Below are positions 58,838 through 64,000 of a stretch of DNA of 64,000 nt, in pieces. Each line of letters begins with the position of its first letter. Within the stretch, counting starts at the first letter, position 1. Origin of the DNA: Datisca glomerata (lineage: Eukaryota > Streptophyta > Magnoliopsida > Cucurbitales > Datiscaceae); NCBI GenBank assembly GCA_003255025.1, contig QANY01003934.1:1116001-1180000 (forward strand). Direction: 5' to 3'. The translations under genes and the position numbers were made by a program. The notes under the pieces were generated by a model, which worked only from the letters and a program-made list of their open reading frames with translations, did no database searches and was not told where the DNA came from.

Positions 58838-59750
58838 AATGACCACTTTTCATTTTCATTGCCAAAAATGCATATTTTTGTAATGAGCATTACTTAAGTT
58901 TAGCACTCCTGTTATTACCAACATCCCTTTAATATTTATTCATGGTCATCTGACGGCAAGTGAACAGTGTAACATTATAATTTTCAGTAATACAACATTC
59001 ATGTAATCACTTACTTTCTACTTATTTTGCGATTGGGGAACGAAGCACTCCTGAGGTTTTTTTTGGTGATAAATTAGTACCTATTCTCTTGTTTTATGAC
59101 ATGATGAGACATTAAAAAGATAGTTCACTGCACGAGATCCACGTTACTAGCTATGAGTATTTCAAATATTAAATTAATGAAGGGAGACAAAAATTAACAT
59201 TAAAAATTTAAAGAACTTCATTATATTAAAACATATAATAATAAGAAAAAGAAATCACAACCATGCTTCGAAGGAAAGTATGTTATATTTTTTGCCCTCG
59301 GATTAAAGCCGTAAAGATGCAATCTTGCTTGTTTATTGGTGATTCCTCCATGTGATTGAGATTAATAATAGACACGTATACAACCGTTGGATGGATGGAA
59401 TCAAACAGTTTTTAAATAATCTTTTCTAGATGGTTGCTCTTGCAATCTTCCAAGCAATCAGACAATGTCGGCAACTTAAACTTTGTCACGTATAAACTTT
59501 TTTATCTCAACGTTTTAAGGTCGAATATAGAACTACTCCAGTTTCAAACTTTAAACAAAAATTGGCCAAACATAAAGGTAGTTATCTAATCAATTATTTA
59601 TATAATGTGTCAATATATGATATACTTCATTTGAACTCCATGTACTTTGTATGTAAATTTATATACTTTATATAATATTTATATACTTTATGTGAATATT
59701 TATATATTGTCTTGATTTCATAAAGCGTCTCTCTTACCATGGATGGATGA
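58838..59750. other. host-level sequence right of copia D, no gene
   Basis: It begins with the rest of the 34-bp repeat unit (58838-58858), then AT-rich sequence with no gene recognised. The frame at 58658-58897 is LTR plus flank. Confidence 0.5.
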
Positions 59751-60000
59751 CTTACTACAAAATAATTCTATCATGACAGTTTTTTGGTCTTTCGCGATGG
59801 TTTTCAACCATTGCTATAGGTATTCTGACGGTTTATAAACCGTCGGGAATTCTTTCCCTCATCAGGAAACCTATTGCGATGATTTTTGCAACTGTCGGCA
59901 GAATGTCACTAAAAGATATCTATGGCGACGGTTATAAAACCGTCGCGATAGACCACCTATTGTGACGGTTAGACAGAACCGTCACAATATATCCATGTTT
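59751..60000. mobile_element. CACTA subterminal fragment related to element G
   Basis: After CTTACTACAAAATAATTC (a degraded CACTAC terminus) there are inverted pairs such as GACGGTTTATAAACCGTC (59829), GCGACGGTTATAAAACCGTC (59925) and TGTGACGGTTAGACAGAACC (59950). The GACGGTT / AACCGTC motif is that of G's right end (24000-24930). The other end was not found, so it is a fragment or small derivative. Confidence 0.6.
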
Positions 60001-60217
60001 TTTAAATATATCGACACTTATACAAAACTGCCTGTGTTGTTACCATATTTAAAAAAAAAACATTTTTAGCAGGCATTTTAATTATTCGTTTTACAATATA
60101 TTTTCAGACGTATTTCTCCCATGTATAGAAACACCAAAGATAATACTTACAGCTCTAAAATAGTTCTAAAAACCTGAGAAATGGAGAAAAAGAGCTGGAT
60201 GAAAGAAATAGGCATAC

Positions 60218-60809
60218 AGTTAAATTCTCAAAAGCACTTCTGAAGCGCTGCAACAAAAGTTCCATCTCATTGTCTTGACCACTATAGAAAGCAATTGATT
60301 CAGCATTTTCTCGAACACGAACAAGTCCATAACGAAAATCTGCTTCTTTTTTCTCTTGCAAGAAATTCAGAGTTACCAATCCCTGAAATTGATTGGAATG
60401 AATATAAATTCAGCCAATCATGATAAATTCATGAAAAGAAATTTTCACAGTATGTCACCAACTCAAGTGTAAAGATAGGAAAATTACCCTTAAAAAAAAC
60501 ACTTATCGTCGATCCTCCGATTGAACATTAAAGAACGGCGAATAATGGAGGATAGATATCATACAAGATGTTACTAAATGATATTAAATCAATTGCGGCA
60601 TTGGAAAGTATCAATGCGAACGAAAGCGCGGTCCTAGTGAAAGAATTAAGATCATCAACAATACGCTGATCTGGATTATCAATAATCGATTCAGATTGAA
60701 TTTTTTAAAAAGTTTGATTCTTCAAAAATAGCGATCCATGTAATATTTTGTCATCCAAGACCTCCATCTCAAAGAAAGTTTCTCTTGCATAGTCCCTCAG
60801 TACAAAGAA
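60218..60809 (-). pseudogene. ABCD2: ABCD2-like chloroplast ABC transporter fragment
   Basis: Two exon blocks. Block 1 (60809-60488) encodes FFVLRDYARETLSLRWRSWM, TKYYMDRYF, then after a frameshift KNQTF, stop, KIQSESIIDNPDQRIVDDLN, ALSFALILSNAAIDLISFSN, ILYDIYPPLFAVL, stop. Block 2 (60382-60218) encodes GLVTLNFLQEKKEADFRYGL, VRVRENAESIAFY and NEMELLLQRFRSAFENLT. Acceptors (CAG) and donors (GTAATT, GTATGC) flank them, so introns are kept. This is the transmembrane half of plant ABC transporter family D member 2, a half-transporter relative of peroxisomal PXA1. The nucleotide-binding domain is missing, as are first exons. It lies in host-level sequence; a CACTA fragment is 220 bp away, so capture or a segmental copy is possible. 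Confidence 0.88.
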
Positions 60810-61038
60810 CTGCAAAACAGTGTCATATGGGACAAGGTCAAATAAAATGAAACAAACAATTAACAGGGAAAGCTGTTATGCAAAATACTCATGCGTCATA
60901 CCATTACTACTAATGTAAACAAATAATAAGCAATGAAAATCAACGGAATATAGATTTAATTAATTTGAATGTCCCAGTGTATTTTTAAAGTGAAGTTTAA
61001 AAACAAAGGAACTTAATAAATAAAACAGATAACATAAT

Positions 61039-61039
<1 letters not shown>

Positions 61040-61076
<37 letters not shown>

Positions 61077-61245
61077 NNNNNNNNNNNNNNNNNNNNNNNN
61101 NNNNNNNNNNNNNNNNNNNNNNNNNNNNNNNNNNNNNNNNNNNNNNNNNNNNNNNNNNNNNNNNNNNNNNNNNNNNNNNNNNNNNNNNNNNNNNNNNNNN
61201 NNNNNNNNNNNNNNNNNNNNNNNNNNNNNNNNNNNNNNNNNNNNN

Positions 61246-61292
<47 letters not shown>

Positions 61293-61345
61293 AGAGAGCG
61301 AGAGAGGGAGGGAGAGAGCGAGAGAGGGAGGGAGAGAGAGCGAGA
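61040..61345. repeat. (GA)n microsatellite containing an assembly gap
   Basis: GA dinucleotides run from 61042 and continue after the gap to about 61345, with GGGAGGGAGAGAGCGAGA triplicated at the right. The N run at 61077-61245 is 169 bases and is an assembly gap, so true repeat length is unknown. Confidence 0.95.
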
Positions 61346-62454
61346 TATCATCCCTTGAAAGCTATAAAATGAAGAACAACAGTTACAATCAAACATCATG
61401 GATTATATCACCCATGAGTATATGGGAGAATAGGCAGGTTTCTCACAAAGGTCTTTGCTAAGTTGACAACCATTACAGTAGAAGCATTCAGGCAGATTGA
61501 AAAAATGATCACTTGACTTCTCATAGCAGATTGGAAAAATTCTCTTATCTGATTTCTATATGAAAAATACTATAAAAAATTACACTTGTTGAATTATGTG
61601 GCACTAGTTCAGAGTTTGGAACTTGGAAAATATAAATAATTGGATAAAGAAATTAAAATCAGTACCTAAATAATCTGGCTAGATTGAAAATTGGCAGATG
61701 AGAAGATGAAGCAGACCTACAATTCAACGAGCAGAGGAGAGTGCACTGCACGATGATTTGTACGCATTAACACATACTTTGAATTGCTCTTCAGTCATTC
61801 CCTGTAAGCAATCGAAAACTCTGTGTTACAACTAAGCATGAGAACGAGAGTTTAATCACAGCAATGATAGAAAGGAAGGTATTTAGGTAATTACGTTTTT
61901 GGCCGATTCATATTTAAGTAGTTACCTGCATCATCTCGGAGTTTGGCTGCTTTCAACAAAGATTCTCTTCTATGCTTGGTTTTTCTTTGATACAGACCGT
62001 AAGTTTCTATTCATATCAAGAGTTTCTCTCTGCATCAAAGACTACGCCCAATTTCTCATCAATAGCTTCCTTCAATACGAACTACTCTTTGATGTTTGTA
62101 TCAACCAACCTAAAAAACATCTAAATACCTGAGGTAAAACTCCATCCATGCATAGCTAAAACTTCACTCATGTAAGCTCACGCCATAGTATTGACACAAA
62201 CCCAAGCTTTAAAAACCCAAAAACTCCACAAAATTCACAAAACCCAAATCCTTCAAAGATGCAGAGCAATATTTGTCCATGCTATTCTGCCTTTACAATA
62301 AAATCAAGCCTATGTCTAAATAATTGATACATCTCAGGAGCCAAAGAAGTTTAACCAAACCAACAATCGCCCGCAAGAACAAAATCAAGTCCCATGGGGG
62401 ATTCTGAGACTCGATATGGAAAATAAATCCATCACTTTAAGAAATGTTCTATGC
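61346..62454. other. no recognised gene
   Basis: AT-rich. A short minus-strand exon-like frame at about 61805-61720 (GMTEEQFKVCVNAYKSSCSA) and a plus-strand frame at 61899-62132 are not recognised. Confidence 0.4.
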
Positions 62455-62544
62455 TTTAAATCCTCACAGAATATTTTTGGGTCTACGGAGCTTATTGCCT
62501 CCACCTTCTCCCCAAACCGACTTGTAAGTATCTGCCTTCAGACT

Positions 62545-62815
62545 TTCCATATACCTAAACGCTGCTTTGTAGCAAAATATAGTCTAGCTCTGCTGTCATC
62601 CTGAACTCGTTTCTAAAAATCCATATCGGAAATAGCCATATATCCAAGCACTTCCTTGTAGCAAAATAAATTCTTGTTTTGTTGCCGTACCTCATCCCTA
62701 ACAATCCACCGTCGAATTATCCATATACCTCAAGCATTCTCTTGCACAAATATGAAGTTTATTCCTTATTGTCTTCCTAAACCCATCCAGCGGACCACGG
62801 AGAAAGACAAACCCT
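62545..62815. repeat. degenerate repeat of about 85 bp (CCATATAYC..AGC..TT..TGTAGCAAAAT)
   Basis: Three blocks begin CCATATACCTAAACGC (62548), CCATATATCCAAGCAC (62635) and CCATATACCTCAAGCA (62720), each followed by CTTGTAGCAAAAT-like sequence and a TCC-rich end. Function is unknown; the frame is not fully open, so it might be a decayed protein repeat or plain satellite. Confidence 0.55.
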
Positions 62816-62953
62816 TGCCGTCTTCATCCATGGACTTTAATCGCACACAAGTGTAGCCACAAAGATAAAAAATTATTTTCATTTATGCTTGCGCTTTATA
62901 CAGACCCATTTAAGTTTTTGATTTGGTTCGTGCACCTAATCCTCCATCGGAAA

Positions 62954-63611
62954 GTTTGGATTTCAAATCTTGTAAAATCATGTTTTCAGTTATTCATATC
63001 ACTGAATCTCTAAAACAAGTTTAGATTTCAAATCTTGTAAGATCATGTTTTCAGTTATCCATATCACTGAATCTCTAAAACAAAAGTCATTAGGCTATTT
63101 TATAAACAAATCTTAACGAGTGAATCAAAAGATCCAGTAGACATGCATATGTGTTCATGACTATTCATGATTCAGACTTATCTACATATGATCATCAGAT
63201 TGATGTGTATTAAATTTTTATGATAAACGACAAGTTAATTAATATATTAATCCACATCGGTCTTGTCATATATAATTTTATTATATAAAGTACATTCACT
63301 AAGATGTCTATCCACATCAATGATCCGGATCTAGATCACATGCATTCATAATGCTTACTCAACCGTACTAGCAATCATTCATTAAAAAATTCATACTTTA
63401 ATATGTTGCTGATAATTTTATTCGTTATCTATGACATTAATCATTTCTTACTTATACAAGATCATAGTCTCATTAATTAATATGTAATTTTCATATATTT
63501 ACATAAATTATTCAACAATAATTTAAATGAACAAGTATAAGAAAAATATAATTGCATTAAATTTCATATTAAATGTCAAAACGCATGTTTTGAGGGCACT
63601 ACGCTCAACCA
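62954..63611 (-). repeat. copia (F family) 3' LTR, minus strand, truncated
   Basis: Read on the minus strand from 63611, TGGTTGAGCGTAGTGCCCTC and onwards aligns with the F LTR at 46615 along about 600 bp, including GAGACTATGATCTTGTAT and GATCCGGATCATTGATGTG. A 65-bp tandem duplication (62954-63018 and 63019-63083) is unique to this copy. Similarity ends near 62954. Confidence 0.8.
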
Positions 63612-64000
63612 TCTCCCACTTGTCCTAAAACAAATGTGGCATCTCTCTCAACCCCATGTTCTGCACATGACCCTTAAATGACTTAGTAGAAAATGTTTTG
63701 GTAAAAGGATAAGCCAGGTTCTAATCTGATGTTATCTTCATAACAGTCGCATTCCCTCGATGCACGATCTCTCTTACATGATGATATTTCCTATCTATGT
63801 GCTTGCCCCTCTTATGACTCCTTGATTATTTAGAATTAGCTATCACCTCAATGTTGTCACAGTACATGGTCGATGACTTGTTCATATCTAGAACTACATC
63901 CAGATTCGTATAGAACTTTCTGAACCATACCTCTTCTACGCAGCTTCACAAGCTGCTATATATTTGACTTCCATAATGGAATCTGCAATACTGTATTGTT
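63612..64000 (-). pseudogene. copia (F family) RNase H end, minus strand, cut by window edge
   Basis: On the minus strand the last residues read YSIADSIMEVKYIAACEAA, stop, then frame changes, DRKYHHVREIVHRGNATVMK, stop, PFTKTFSTKSFKGHVQNMGL and REMPHLF, stop, followed by GGACAAGTGGGAGA (polypurine tract, 63625-63612). This is the same end as in copia F (46085-46600). Upstream pol should lie beyond 64000. Confidence 0.85.

Overview
Plant nuclear DNA, almost certainly from a eudicot. The window is AT-rich. It carries Ty1/copia retrotransposons, CACTA (En/Spm) transposons, a Mutator-like element (MULE) with plant-only domains, a LINE, and pieces of plant genes with GT/AG introns (RAPTOR1, glycosyl hydrolase 9, a KH-domain protein, ABCD2, a receptor-like kinase). 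A run of N (61077-61245) marks a draft assembly. I cannot name the species. One conventional gene looks intact: a four-exon ribonuclease T2 on the minus strand (25748-27454). Nearly everything else is transposon or decayed gene sequence.

Left part (1-25103). After 2 kb without genes come a CACTA-type terminal segment, a minus-strand copia fragment and a LINE reverse-transcriptase fragment. From 4884 to 25103 lies the body of a decayed CACTA element (called G here) with remnants of TNP2 and of a second, Transposase_24-like protein. G is split twice. First, CACTA element B (5062-13684) sits in the N-terminal part of TNP2, and B itself holds CACTA element A (6160-10312), which carries a protein-kinase fragment. 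Second, CACTA element C (16611-23548, perfect CCA target duplication) sits in the Transposase_24-like gene. C carries intron-containing fragments of three unrelated host genes on one strand (RAPTOR1, a BTR1-like KH protein, a GH9 endoglucanase), so it is a Pack-CACTA. The 3' end of G plus its flank is tandemly duplicated (copy 2 about 24370-25480).

Middle (25104-29822). This is the host interval with the RNase T2 gene and a probable mitochondrial-DNA insert (about 28030-28510). It ends in a 34-bp tandem repeat.

Right stack (29823-58832). One copia element (D) inserted into the fourth 34-bp unit; that unit resumes at 58838, after D's 3' LTR. Inside D are: a 14.2-kb MULE (29868-44057) in its 5' LTR, with an exact 9-bp overlap of the two LTR pieces; a block with an LTR-like segment and half of another copia element (F, 44160-47870); and a third copia element (E, 48431-56239) inside D's integrase. 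The MULE carries a plant-mobile-domain gene, a FAR1/SWIM transposase remnant and a ULP1-protease-like gene, as in Kaonashi-type MULEs, plus several hairpin-forming repeat arrays.

Right end (58838-64000). Host-level sequence here has a CACTA subterminal fragment, a two-exon ABCD2 pseudogene fragment, a GA repeat around the gap, and a minus-strand copia 3' end of the same family as F. Most of the window is therefore a record of insertions into insertions around one ribonuclease gene.
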